Assembly (NCBI GenBank): GCA_020152595.1
Contig: JAIGNY010002050.1
Coordinates: 655,001-719,000 of the forward strand
DNA from: Chiridota heheva
Lineage: Eukaryota; Echinodermata; Holothuroidea; Apodida; Chiridotidae
Reading direction: 5' to 3'
DNA: 64,000 nt
The notes below the pieces were generated by a model, which saw nothing but the letters and a program-made list of their open reading frames with translations, was not told the origin of the DNA and did not search any database. A program made the translations under genes and the position numbers. Positions 13,101-28,100 of this stretch are shown piece after piece. Each line of letters begins with the position of its first letter. Position 1 is the first letter of the stretch.

Positions 13101-16100
13101 TACAAAACAAGACTTAATGTTGAGTCGATGTAAGTATCAAAATACCAGCAAGTTACGATACGGAAACAGGTTGATTGGTAAAAGAAATTATAAATGCTTT
13201 AGTGAGTTTAATGTTTAGAAATTACATTTTTAGTTGTTTTCAAGTTTGGAACTATTCTTTTCAAATAAACATAGACTTTTTCTCTGTGATCTGAAACCTT
13301 TTTTCCTCACAGTAATCACATTTTAGTGTAGATATCTCCTATGCTAGTTTTGCAAAAAAATGATAATAGCACTTGCACTTAGTTAAGTCTTATCAGTGCA
13401 AGGTTAATTCCTTTCACCTTTCCATCCATCCATCCTGTGTCTGCTACATCTAATATTTTGTTATTTTTCAAACTTCTTTTATGCATTTTTTTAACAGGAG
13501 GTGACAGCAATAGAAGAAGCCTTTAGTGGGTAAGTTGAATTTTACGTGGACAAATAGGCCTGTATTGATGTTCATTGCATAGAAAGAAAGAAAGCAGTGA
13601 AGCTAGAAAGTGCATTGAAAATTTATTTGAACCTACTGTAAAGGGCTTGTTTGTGAGAAAAAATTTAACTTGAAGAATTCTTAAACATTTTTGAATGGCT
13701 ATTTTCAGGATCCTATGCACCAAGATGTAACAGAGAAGTTGCTGTTGTCATAATTGTCAAAATGAACATATTTTCACTCTTTACAAAAATAGTCTGTGAA
13801 TATGTTTTTTTGTTAGATGATAATGATTACCATTGCTGTATCATGTTTCTTAATCTGCTTTGATGTTTAGTGATTGAAAGCTACAAACGTTTTGAGAAAT
13901 ATTTCAATAGAATAACAATATGATGACATCCCTACTTATTTATGCTTAAAGGCAATACTGAAAAAATATAGAAAATTTACATTCTTGGACAAAATTCGTT
14001 AAAACACTTAGTGAAAATATGTGATGCTTTTCATGAACCATCTTTTCTATTGTAAATTATTCTCCATTTAGAAATCATAAATGCTGGAAATTCCACCATG
14101 GGCTTCCTCCTGGACCTAGTCAAATAACATCTGACTGTAGTATACACTATAGCCACTACATGGCTGCTATACAGTCAGAAAAGGCTATATACATTATAAC
14201 GTTGAAACTGCTGCATTGGTTTATCATAGAAGCATAGATGAATTTTGACTTTGCGCTAAAATAAGTAGGCTTTTCCGCGATGATCTTTCAACTTTTGACA
14301 ATGCCTTTTATCGTCATGGATTACTTTTATGTAATACAAAATAAATAGAAATATGCTATGATACTACTGTATGTTAAGACATTCACTTAAGTTTTGTGCA
14401 TGAGTTTAATAAAGAAAACTGGAAAGGTACATTTTGTGTAAGAGCCTTGGCAATTGACTTTCTTTATAGCACCTTGGGTGGATGTATCTAATTAGTTAAA
14501 AAGTTGTTGAACAATAGAGCGTTGGTGAAGTCAACATGTGTATAGCATTAAACCAAACACTGCGCTTATTTACTGACAAACATTTTCAAAATAGCAGTGC
14601 CAGCGCACTTGGGTAATACATGCACTAATTGTGTATGCATTTCCAAAGTGAGTGATTTGCAAAGTATCGGAATGTCATTTCTTCCGTAATTTAGATGTTT
14701 TTTTACATACACAATGTTCATCATTTCATTTGTAACTTAGTTTGAAAGATACTTTAAAGTTTCAAGATGCTATTTCATGAATATCTTATTTGTTGTTGTC
14801 TGATTGGTTTTCAACATTGCGAGTGTATTATGCGTTGTCTCACTCAGTATGCAAGTATTGCCTTGCAAGTAGTGCCGACAGAGTGTGAAGTGTTTATCTC
14901 ACTACCCTGGACCCCACCAGCCCATGACTTCCACTGCACGGGCTGCTCGTTCTGTGATCAGACTCAATGCTCACTTTGCTCGCAAGGGCCCCCAGCCCAC
15001 CGCAGCACCAAGCCCCCAGCACCAATCTGACGTCACTGATTGAACATTTATAAATCAATTCTGTCTTTTTTTAAAGATCATTTCACCCTCTTTTCACAAC
15101 TTTAGTAGCTTGTAATTTTCTGGACATTGTCATATTTTTCAAGACGCTTCCAGTTCCCCTATTCTACTTCAATGTATTTCTTTTTAAATAAGACTATGTG
15201 ACCAATTTGATGTTAAATTGACCAATTTGAAGCGAAATTGCCAGATTTTGGGCATAACTTTCCGATACTGCCATTTTGAATTTTGCTTTTACAAAATAGG
15301 TGCAAATTTTCTTTAAGAATATTCTGTGATTTTCTTACACAATCTTGGACAAAACTCGTTGAAACACTTAGTAAAAATATGTGATGCTTTTTGTAACCTC
15401 CTTTTCTATTGTAATTTTTACCTTATATAGAAATCATAAATGCTGGAAAAAAAATTTCTGTTGCTTTTTCAATCCCTATTCTTTCATTTGTACTTAATAT
15501 TTTAGAATTTGAGGGACATTGTTATAATTTCATTGACACCAGTGTCCTTCTCCCCTACTTCTACTTCACTATATTGATTAACCTCCCCTCCCCCTCGTGG
15601 TTCAATGTTGGCCGTTGTCAATTGTTTTTTGTTTTTTTTCTTTCCGGAAATGATGTTAAGACAGAATTAAATGCAACATTGAGAAGGGGGAGGGGTAGGG
15701 ATTTATAATTCTTGGAAAAAACATTACAGAAATGTAACACTATGATATGTAATTCTCATAACACTATAACATATGTAATTCTCATAATGCTAAATTGTTC
15801 CAACAGGTTTGGCCAAGATTGTAGATGAAATTTTGTGATTAAATTTCCCATCAATGGAACTGAGTGTTGTAAATGCTTCTCAAATTTTTCCTCTGATGTG
15901 CAAAGTGTATTATATTGACTTCTTTTAAGTGGCTGGAGCCTATGCACCACGAAGTAACAAAGAAACCATCATTGTGTGAACTAAATATTAAATTGATCTT
16001 ATGAAGGGCAGAATACAAATGATCATTATTAGTGTATGAGGTGGAACAGAGAGTGAGCACAAGTTATGTAGCTGAATATTTGATTTTTGCCCAGTTTGAA

Positions 16101-19100
16101 TTTCATATTCGCAATAGGTTTAAATTTTCTTTGCAAGTTGAAAAACATATTTTGATGAAAGGTTGATTATTTCAACTACTGATGCCCAGCATTGTAATAA
16201 TTTCTGTTCCTTTCATACATTATTATATTTTCATAACATAGTTTATTGGTGTGATATAGTATTTAATTTTGTTGTTTATTGTTGTTATGATTTGAAAAAA
16301 GATAATTATGTTTCTGAAGATTTTAATGTCTTTGATTTGTGAAAATAAAGTGAATAAACGAGGGGAAAAAAAGAATTTCATATTCAAGAGAAGCTGATAA
16401 TATTGTGAAATATTTTCAAACAGCCAATCATAGCATTTGAAAGTGTACAGTCCCAAAGAGCAGTTAACCTGAATTGTTTGGTCATTTATGTTAATATTGA
16501 ACTAAAATTTATTGCAATGTTTGCTGCAATGAAAAATTTAATAGAAATTGTATTTTGCAGTTTAGAGATGGATATAATTCCACACTCCCAATTATTTTCC
16601 AACACAAGATGTGGCTGCAATTTGAAAAAACTTTGTGTTAGTATTTACAAGTCTTTTGATTTTTTTCCATATAGCTTTCTTGTATATTCAGATGAGGAGG
16701 AGAACTCTAAAAAGAAAGTATGTCTGGATCACTTCTTGCAGTTCTGGAGGACCATTCCAGAGGTTAGTGAAGGTGACATGCCATTGTCAGTTTGGTTGAA
16801 ATGAACAGAATATGGAATTACCAGCAATGATTGTGTTTGGGATACTTTTGCTCAAATTCAGCAAAGTAATATAATAAGTAATGAAGGATCCCAGGGTGCA
16901 CCAATAAATACAATTTCAATTCTGTTTCCTCATTTTCAGGTTATCAATGGGATGAAAGGAAGCCCACAATTTCACATTTTATGGGTTTGAGATTGTGAAC
17001 AGTAGTGAGGAATTGGATTGTAATTTTATTTTAAGACATTAGCATGAAAGTGGTGTGTATATGCATCAAACTTGTGATCAAAATTTACACAGACTGTCAA
17101 GTTTAAAGCATTTTTTGCACTGATTTCAAAGTTGCTATGATGTATTCATAAAGTAGTGAAATGGAATGATCCTAAATAATATGTTTTGCATTTGCAGTTA
17201 TTTTTGTGATTTAATTTTTCTTGTAATTTCATTTTTTCTGCTTTATTATTCAGGAGTCAAAGAAAACCGCCTTGGATATCTATGTTGCTTACATGTTCAC
17301 CAAGCGTACCACACCAAAATTTCTTTTGCATACAATACTCAAGCAGTCTGTCGAGGCACAAGCTATATCACCCAAGTATGAAATCTTCCCTTATTATTCA
17401 CAATTCTTTCTTAAATTGAAACATTAATACAAATAGCTTAACAAACAGAATTTTCAAGAAGAATGGTGTATTTTTGACAAGATTAATTTGCATATTGAAA
17501 TGTGACATGTTCATGCATTTTAATGAGAAATCTATGTAAATATGTAAATGATCCTTTTTTTTTAGTGGGGGGTGGGGGGATGGTGGGGTGGAAATGCAGT
17601 AGGATGAGATGGCACCGTCCTTTTAGCAACATTTACTTTGTTATTCTCTCTGTCATGTTTTTCCTTGCAGAATGATTTGTGATGCCATCTTAAGTAACTC
17701 GAAGATGAATTATAAGTCTGTTGAGTATTGGACTCCGACCTTGATTCTGATGATCAATATAGTCAAATATATTGACTACAAAGTAAGCAATCTCCATTTC
17801 TTGTATATATTCTCCCTCACATCCACCCCTATGCAACAACTCCATGAGCAGCTCATGAGCTGTCAAGCATAATTGTACAGACTGCCCTCTTCACACACTC
17901 TCTAGGACATCACTCACCCTATTCACAGCATAATTCATTCACAACTACCCACCTTTAAACTGACTCTTTTTTCCAAGACATCAACTTCATCAACAGCATC
18001 TGAAATCTACCTTTACTACCATAAACATTACCACTCAAACTTAGCTCCTTACACCTCCTGTCCCCCTCCATCATCTTTGCATATATTCACTATGTTAATG
18101 TTACCTCTCTGGCACATTTTAACCTCATCAACCAAAACCCATCTTTTATATTTTGTATGCTGTCCTATCAGAGCAATTCCAAGTTTTAGTGCATATCTCA
18201 GTTACTAAGGAGGAGTGTTTAACAAACATTCAAGTGTATGCAAATAGTTTTTTAATAGGATGAAAATACTTGAATCTGCACATTAACAATGTTCGATGCC
18301 ATCTGCGATGAATAAGGTGTGATGTAATTGGAAGTGGATTTAGTGAAGTATCTTGCATTGGTATTGATGCGATTCATTTGTATAAATTGCCATTCCATAT
18401 ACCAAAGCTATTGTGATGCCGTTGTATCTGTGTGTACTCCCGTTGTCATTTGCATGACGCATGGTGATTGGTTAACATTGTAGGGTAAATCTGCAACATC
18501 ATCCAACCAGTCAGCATGCGCATAACGAGATTGGGAATAGTCACACTTGACTATTTGCAGTCAATATCTAGCCTCTGCCGAGTTAGGAAGTTACTTCCTA
18601 ATGCTCCAGTTACCTAGCGTAACCTTTTGCTTTTAGTAATCGTTATTGTCCTTAATAGATAATTGCAAACGCATTTCCCTCTCTAACGTGGTTTTTCTGG
18701 TGTAATTCAGATTGTAATTCAGTTTTTGTATTTTTGCTTGTACTTTTTGTTAATGTGTTTTGCTGTTTGGATCAATTTTAAAACTGATTTAGTAATTCCT
18801 TGAAGAGTTTGAGACGACTTTTTATTGAGGCACTAATTCCTTGAAGAGTTTGAGATGTGGACTCTTTATTACTATTGTTTTGAACAGACATTGCACTATT
18901 GTCAAGTGAGACTGGTTTAGCAATTCCTTGAAGACTTTATTGCACTATTGTCATGAGGCACTATTGTAAGTGAAACTGGTTTAGTAATTCCTTGAAGAGT
19001 TTGAGATGTGATGACTCTTTATTGAGGCACTATTGTCAAGTGAGACTGGTTTAGTAATTCCTTGAAGAGTTTGAGATGTGATGACTCTTTATTGAGGCAC

Positions 19101-22100
19101 TATCGTCAAGTGAGACTGGTTTAGCAATTTCTTAAAGAGTTTGAGATGTGATGACTCTTTATTGAGGCACTATTGTCAAGTGAGACTGGTTTAGCAATTC
19201 CTTGAAGAGTTTGAGATGTGATGACTCTTTATTGAGGCACTATTGTCAAGTGAGACTGGTTTAGCAATTCCTTGAAGAGTTTGAGATGTGATGACTCTTT
19301 ATTGAGGCACTATTGTCAAGTGAGACTGGTTTAGCAATTCCTTGAAGAGTTTGAGATGTGATGACTCTTTATTGAGGCACTATTGTCAAGTGAGAATGGT
19401 TTAGCAATTCCTTGAAGAGTTTGAGATGTGATGACTCTTTATAGAGGCACTATTGTCAAGTGAGACTGGTTTAGTAATTCCTTGAAGAGTTTGAGATGTG
19501 ATGACTCTTTATTGAGGCACTATTGTCAAGTGAGACTGGTTTAGTAATTCCTTGAAGAGTTTGAGATGTGATGACTCTTTATTGAGGCACTATTGTCAAG
19601 TGAGACTGGTTTAGTAATTCCTTGAAGAGTTTGAGATGTGATGACTCTTTTGAGATGTGATTTATTGAGGCACTATTGTGTGAGACTGGTTTAGCAATTC
19701 CTTGAAGAGTTTGAGATGTGATGACTCTTTATTTTATTGAGGCACTATTGTCATTGTCAAGTGAGAGTGAGACTGGTTTAGTAATTCACTTGAAGAGTTT
19801 GAGATGTGATGACTCTTTATTGAGGCACTCTTGTCAAGTGAGAATGGTTTAGTAATTCCTGAAAGAGTTTGAGATGTGATGACTCTTTATTGAGGCACTA
19901 TTGTCAAGTGAGACTGGTTTAGTAATTCCTGAAAGAGTTTGAGATGTGATGACTCTTTAGTGAGGCACTATTGTCAAGTGAGACTGGTTTAGTAATTCCT
20001 TAAAGAGTTTGAGATTGACTCTTTATTGAGGCACTATTGTCAAGTGAGACTGGTTTAGTAATTCCTTGAAGAGTTTGAGATGTGATGACTCTTTATTGAG
20101 GCACTATTGTCAAGTGAGACTGGTTTAGTAATTCCTTGAAGAGTTTGAGATGTGATGACTCTTTATTGAGGCACTATTGTCAAGTGAGACTGGTTTAGTA
20201 ATTCCTTGAAGAGTTTGAGATGTGATGACCCTTTCTTGTGAGAGTACCTGGATTCAATCTTTGAAAGATTACATAGTTTGTTGTCATTCTGACAAAGAAT
20301 GGAACTTCTGTTTACATTTTTTGAGACAGGAATATTTGTGTTTCATGTTGCCCGCAGTATAATGTGGTTTTGTTGTTTTTCAGGGTTGCAGGGACCTCCT
20401 TCGTGTATTGCTTGATAAAGTCCTTCAAATTCCAGGCAGTGTGAACTTAGCTTATAAGCATGAAATGGAGACTGTTAAAAAGGTAGGTGTGATGATACTT
20501 TAATTATGGAAATGATTTCAAATAGATAACTTAAACTTAGAAGCTGCCACGCCTTCTGGCACATAAGGCAGGTAACTCACTCCATCATGATTGATGGTCT
20601 GCAGTGAATGATGTACCATCATTCCAGCTTGTGTTGTTCCCTCTTCAGATCCTGTTGTGAGTCAGGTACCAGCTCATTTTACCCCTTCATTGATGTAAAA
20701 ACCAGTGAAAACTTGGTGGGCAAGTCTGGAAGGTGGGGGAGCTTGGTGCAGTCAATTATTCACCATCTGCATGATTTGACATAACACTAGTGGTTGCTTT
20801 GAGAGCTTTCTGACTCCATGATTATGCCAAGATCTTGTGTAGACATGTAATATCCATTCCTGACTAGATGTCAGGTGTGATTAGCAGTAGAGCAATGTTG
20901 ACAAATGAATTATAGAGGATAAGTTTAAGACTTCAGTGAATAGATTGGAAATTCATTTAGAAGGGAGTTGAGGTGGTAAATTTCTTGAAAGTTTGAAAAA
21001 TTGAAAATTCAGACAAAGCAAATGGGTGAAATTTAGCTTCGCAAAGGACCCTAAAAGCATGGAAAAAGAGTCATCAACAGGATGCTAATAGTTTGCCAAA
21101 CTTCACCCCAAAATTTAATGAGTATTATGCAAAATGATGCAAAAATAAGAAAATCATATTCAGACAAAATGCCCATAGACATTTCTGAGCTTGTTTGACT
21201 TTGATTGTCATATTGATGCATTTTCTTTTATTTCAGTTGATAGCATCAATCCTGGATAGAAATAATTGTCTTTTACCTGGGTATTTTGCTGTCACTGAGA
21301 TTCAGAAGATTTTTCCTGATGGCAGCCCTGAAGCTAGTCACTGGGTAATCATGCCTCTTTTAACAAGCTCTATTGTGAATGAGACACATTTCAGGTTTTC
21401 ATTTTCTGTGAAGGAAATGATCTAGTGTTGTGTTACCTCTCCATTGTTTTAAAATGTAATTATAGATGAAAATCTCTCACCTAGCCACTCTCACCACTGC
21501 ACCATCCTAGTTTAGCTGGGTTCCACGACTGAAGACCATTCTCTTTGGCGGAATGGATGTTATGAAGAGTTTACTTATCCTCTCATTCCCTGTGGGACAG
21601 AAGGCCGCAACAACACTACGCCATCTGGTCCACTCCTGGGCAGCTGCCTGCACGCCGCAACAATACCACGCCATCTGGTTTACTCCTGGGCAGCTGCCTG
21701 CACTTCTCCCCAAGAAAGTCCCATCTCTATTAATTCCTCTGTCCCACTGGAGTCCAATTCAGGAATACTTTGGGGATGTGATCTTGGTGCATCCTCAGTA
21801 CATGCCCGAACCATATGATCTACACTTTTTGATTTACACTACAATGCCATGTCAGCCTGTTTTCTTGTACAAGACCAACCTAGTGTAGCTGGGTATAGCT
21901 GTTAAGGGTTCCACAACTGAAGACCATTAACTTTCAACAGAATGTATGTGATAAAGATTAGTACATTGGAATTTGAAAAATTGGCTCAATATGTCCTGCT
22001 CTCAGAAAACAGTGTATAGCTGTGTACTTTGGGCTTCATAATGTAAAAACAATTGGACACATTCTTTAAAGTATGTCATAGGCATAATATTAATGTTTTG

Positions 22101-25100
22101 ATGGTATTTCTTAACAGCTTGTTGGTGAATTACTTGGAACCTATGTAGAATCCTTTAGGGCAGTGGCACGAATGGCTGTAGTCACAGGTGAGTTTATAGA
22201 GCTTGCATTTCTGTGCACCCACCAAGAAGAGGGAAGGGGGAAAATTGCATGTATTGCACATTTTTTCTTTTAAGCATGAAAAATATTTTTTGGAATTTAA
22301 AACTTTGTATGTACAGTATGCACATTTGCATATTGTAGTTGATTTTGATTACAAAATTAGAAATGTATAATTACGGCAGTTAATGTAAAAAGTTGGAAAA
22401 ACTAGGAGCTATATCACGCAAAGCCAGACTTTCTCGCAGCCTCTCAGTTTTGGTACAATGCTGCATTCCATTTCTGTAAAAATAATACATCAAATTTATG
22501 TTGCAGAAGTGCCCTCATATCCAAAGAAAGTCTAAATAAGCATAATTGGGCAAAACTCAGGAAGAAGAAAGCTTGTAGAACTTAAGTAACAAACTGACTT
22601 CCACTATATAACACTTTCATTGTTAATGATTAATTAATCTTTAATTAGTTTTGTTTTATGTTATCATATATTTAAAAAGACAAATTCTGACATACTTTAA
22701 GTCCTTATTTCATATGATAGAATTAAAATTTCAAATCTTCTGATCTAGTTTCATACCTCCCAAAGTAATCTTAAGACATTTGTTTGTAATTATTAAAAAC
22801 TTTAAAGATACCATGGGAGCCACCTTCTTTATCTTTAAACATGTAGAAAATGATGTCATCAACCCAGTAGGATGATGGAATGCCTTGTATTTCTTTACAA
22901 TCAATCTCAAGTTTTCTAACTTGTGAAAAATTGTTTTCCTTTTGCAAGGGTCAAGGATATTTTTGTGTACACATATATTATCAAAACATGCTGTTAAAAC
23001 TTTGTGTCGCATCATTTTGGAAATAAAACCTTTTTTGGGCAGAGGGGAGGGGGGACATTTTTTTATCAAAGATATCTTTTATCTAGATATATGTTAGTAC
23101 TGGTGCCATTCAGAGAAAGTTATCAGGGGCATATTTGTTAGAACAAGTTTTCTTTGTCAGAAACCCACAATGTTTTGTCAACCATGATAGTTTAGAGGGG
23201 GTTGGGGATGAAGGCCCACTCATCAGTTGTTCTGCTCCTTAAAGTTTCAAACAGTCAGACCCGACCTGATATATAAGCAGGTTGGATCAAACATTTCTTA
23301 TTTTCTTTATTTTAAAAATCACAAGTAATTAGGAACAAATTTCCTTTATCAATGATCCCATTGTATTCATTCTCCTGTTGGTCCTGGGTTGTTGTGGAAG
23401 TTTGTGTTGAGTATCATATAGCAATAGATGAAGTCCCTATTTTGTAGTTGAGCAGTTATTTTAATTAAGATAAGTGGTCTCATTATTTGCTACAGTAAGT
23501 TTGTGGCTATGATTTGCTGGAACAAATTTTTAAGGAAAAAGACAAGTTATGTATTCCTTTCACATCTGTTGTATGTACATGTACATGAACGAGAGTTTAA
23601 CTGTGAGTTTTATTTTTAGGTCGATGTCATCTTTTGCCTGTCATTGGACATTCAAACACCAATGGAAATGCCTGGAAGTTAGACCCGTTTACCTTCACAT
23701 TCCACCTGAAAGGAATGCTTCCATTTGATAAGGTCAGTTTCATTAAAGTATTGTCATCATTATTATAAGCTTTTTCATATGATGCACCTATAAGTTGAAT
23801 TGGAAGCATGAGAAATCAGTTCTTTCTGCTGAAAAAAAACTGCTTTGTTGTCTTTTGTTGTGTACACATTAAACAAGTAATACAAGTATTTAGTTTATGA
23901 AAGATACATTTTGAAAATAGATCAATGAATCGTTCATTGATTCAGTAGAGGGCAATTAAGTCTTAAGACTGCAAATAATCTATTTGTAATTAGTGATAAG
24001 TTTAAGAAATATTTTCATGGAATGACATTTGTATGTATTTAATAGAGAACATTTTCAAAAACAGATTGGTAAAAATCCATCTTGATATCTCTTTCCTATA
24101 AGATGTTTTTAAATTTGAAAGATTTTTCTTGCCTGCATAAAAACAACTTTTGTACTGGGTATTAGTCATCATTATGATGTCATCACAGCACTTTCTGATC
24201 TTTATTTCTTTCTTTGTCTTAGTCATCATTATGATGTCATCACAGCACTTCCTGTACTAATCTGTATGAAAATTAATCACCAATTTTTCATAATTCAAAT
24301 ATAAGTTTCAAGAACAGATTGAAAAACATTATTGTAAACTTTAATCTACATCATTCTTAATAATGTTTAAAGAAAAAAATGTTCCCAATCATTTAGAAAA
24401 TACAATAATAAATGTTCAAAGAAATACATCAAGAATAGTACAGAAGTGCTGTGATGACATCATAATGATTACTGAGACTCAGACCAACAATCCCTTTTAC
24501 GCAGACAAGAACAATTTAAAATTCAATAACCTCTTGTAGGAATAAGATATTAACTTGGTGTTTTCACCAATCTCTTTCTTTTATTGTCCTCTATCAAATA
24601 TATTAAGATGAACTTCCATGGGAATATTCCTGTAAAGAATAGAAATAGAAATAAACTGACTTATTTTTTGATAAAGAGCTGTTATGGGTCAGTTTTCACT
24701 TATATCCTAAGATTTAACAATACAAAACTAGAGTCTTAGAATTGCACCTCAGTGGTTTAGATTTGGAGTAAATAGCGACTTGCAAATTCTTGACACCGTC
24801 CAACCTTGTACATTTTACAACAGGTGCCAACCCTATCAAAAAGAGGCATAAACTGGCATTGTTATTTTGGGCCTCTTCCAAGTCATTTTGCTCATGCCAG
24901 AATTCAAGAGTTATTGCTCTATCTCATGCAGCTTTGTATCAAAAATCTAAACAAAATTTGCTATTTTGTTTGAACCTATGAATGTTCACTGATTGTTACC
25001 ACTTAAAAAGAAATGAAGGCATAAGATAAATAAATGCACATGGAAAAAAAAAAATATATGTAGTTCTTGTGGAAGAATTCCTGTCTCCTTCCCATTACTT

Positions 25101-28100
25101 CCCCTCCCACCCTTCTCTCACTCAGTATTTGACTGAAGTATTCCAAAAATGTAATTTTAATTTTTGTACCAGATTCAGTACCCTCTACACACTGTGTCCT
25201 CTTGATTTAATATATCAAAAAGTTCTTATTGTAAAGAGAATCATTTGTCGCACTCACAAATGGCAAGGGGGATTCACTGTGATAGACTGCCAGGAGCAGT
25301 GGAAATACTTCTATTTTTGTGGTGTGAGTTAACGGCATGATTTCATACCATAATAAATACCATCATTTTTGTGTAATGTACAATCATTGCAAACTATTTG
25401 GTATTAGAATTGTGCCCATAGGATTCTTAATGCTATGGGAACCACTGTGTTGCTTTCATAGATGCAGCTTATTTGCATGCACATTTCAGGCCTACAACTC
25501 CTTGCTTTGCAGTATGAACATTGTGCAAAGCAATTTGAAAACTGGTAAATTCTCTGCTTGATTCACATTTACAAAATGTCATCAGTGTTCCAGTGAAAGC
25601 ACTTTGAACTTTGTCACATATGTAATATGGTGTGTATAGTCTGTACTGTCACCTGTCAGCTTAAGAAAGCAACTTATGGTCAGACTGTACAGCTTTGTCT
25701 CTAACAACTACAGCTAATTGGTTGGGGAATTATAGTTACTACCCCCACCCTCACCCCCTTCCAGCAATAATCATGTTTGTCATAACATGGTCTATAGACC
25801 TTTGAATTGGGAATAGGGGATGCAACAAATTTGCAGGAAATTTTTAGAGTGAAAAATTGTAATGGTTCCTGACAAAATGAACTTGAAATGAAGTTTCAAA
25901 GTACAATAGACTATGCTAAAAAAAGGGCTTTAAGGAAAAGTTTATCTTTTGATTGCTAAATTAGGGATTTGGCGGGAATTTTGGAGCAGTGTTTGAATGA
26001 TAAAAGTTGTCCATACAGTTTGTTTTTACAGCTATTAAGATTAGGTATCCAGTTCAGACAATATTTTTTGTTTACTCAATTTTTCAGATAAGAATTCTGA
26101 TGACTTATGTATACACAAAGTTCATTTTGAAGCAGTATGTTTTTGGAAGATCAAGAATATGAGTCCCATCAAATGTGACTTTGTGGGAATTGCTGTTATT
26201 TTTAGGGAAAAGATTATCAAGCTTTATGTCTCTTGTTGGTATTACACAACACCATTTGTATATTTTTAAAAGCCTGGATCTGTACTTGAATAGTAAAATT
26301 CATATGTAATAAACTTAGCTACTATAGCAACAGGTGAGGTTGTCTGTCACCTGCTTTCAAGCTCAAATTCCTCACAAACTTTCATGAAGTTGTTCTATTT
26401 CTAGTCAGTCTTTTAACCTTTTCTCGTACCCTGTTGCATGTATAGCTTTGTGTCATGTTATTTGAAACCAGTCTTGCTCTATCACTCATTTCTTTTATAA
26501 AACACCAAAGTATTTTTTCATGGGAAAGGTGCATTAAATTAATGAAAAGTTATTTCTGTAGTAGCAAGAAATATGTTCGTAATGTAATTTTTTTCTACCT
26601 CACGAATTCCATTCATTTAAATCTGTTTCCAAATCAATGGAAACGCAAACTATTTTTGCAATAAACAGGTCAAGAAATTTCTCAAGAAATTATTATAGAC
26701 CTTTTCAAATCTGATATCAACCATTTCTGAAAAACTAATTTAAATAATGTCACATGGTGGAATTCATGTGTCCATAATGAACCAATGGTATACTGGGAGA
26801 ATCTTATTGACTAATCAAATACTAGGGATTCTTAGAATAGGTCACACCCCTCTCACTTACTCCCACTTGCACATGCTTTCAAATGTTAATGATGCACGTT
26901 ATATACATGAATGTAATATGCGCGCACATCATTTAAAAAAAAGTTACCCTCATCAACTGCAGCTGATTGGTTGGGTAACAAAGGGAAGCTTCCCCAGGAG
27001 TTGATTGGTTGAAGCACTGATGAAATTGGTTTGAAAAGATCTACTGACATAAGCTCTTGGTGTGGCACTAAGCAATTAAAAATGTCTTTGTTTTGTAGAT
27101 ATGATAAAGTAAAGATTCATTGATACCTCTTTTGTAGGACCAGATGAAGCCTCAAACCCACCTGATCCAGTATGTCCTGAAACAGCCATACTCCAGGGAC
27201 ATGCTCTGCACCATCATTTCTCTCAACAAACAGGTTTGTTTTGTACATAATATGATGTCATCCTATAATCATAGTTAAAACTTGAAACACAGAAGATTGC
27301 AGTTTGTTCGCACTCAGACTGCAGAGCATTTAATCAGCTGCAGGAGCCATAATAGGACACCATTTTCAAAGTTAGGTGCTTTGCAAAAAACCCATAACAA
27401 AGCAAAAGTCAATTCCAATACAGAATAAGAGATTTACGGTTTTGTTTCAAATATAAATGGGAGGAAAGTTGCAGTGAAGTTGTCTGAAAATGTGGTGATA
27501 ATTGCATTGCCCCCTTGTGACAACCTGTGACTGCAGAGTTGGAGCTTTAAATGTGTAAAAGGGAAGTTTTGTTTAAAATTTAGTAGCCACAGTGGGTCTG
27601 AGGAGACCCCCCTCCCAAGATAGGGTTAAAATTTTTCTAAAGGCTATTTTTTATTTTTTTATTTTTGTGCATGATAACTTTTGCCCGTTTCATTGTTTTA
27701 TATGTATTTTCAGCAAAAGCAAAGATCTGTCATTCTTGAGGAACAATTGTCAGACTTAGTGGTTATTGCTATGGAAAAGTCTGAACAAGAGGATGGTAGC
27801 CCTCAGTTCCAGAAGAAGATCCAGTTGCTATGGCAACACCTATCTAGCCAGCTTATCATATTTGCACTCTTTCAGTTTGTGAGCTTCCTGAAATGGTGGA
27901 GCTTTTTACAAGAAGGTAAATTGCATCTTTGACAAGGATGAAAGTTGTTTTTATTACTAAAAATATATTTATATTAGGTTAATATACAAGAGGAGAGATA
28001 TAGTATGTTTTTGAGAAACTATATGTTTTTTTGAGAATAGCCCTGGGAACTTGAGAAAGGTTTCAGTTTGTGAGACGATGGCACATAAAAGTATAAGAGC

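Noticed and set aside
18788-20233. CRISPR-like or regulatory array
   Set aside because: The whole 70-bp period is conserved, so there are no spacers; it is a satellite.
22731-23069. 112-codon Lys/Ile-rich minus-strand frame in intron 8
   Set aside because: Composition follows the AT-rich DNA and nothing in it resembles a protein family.
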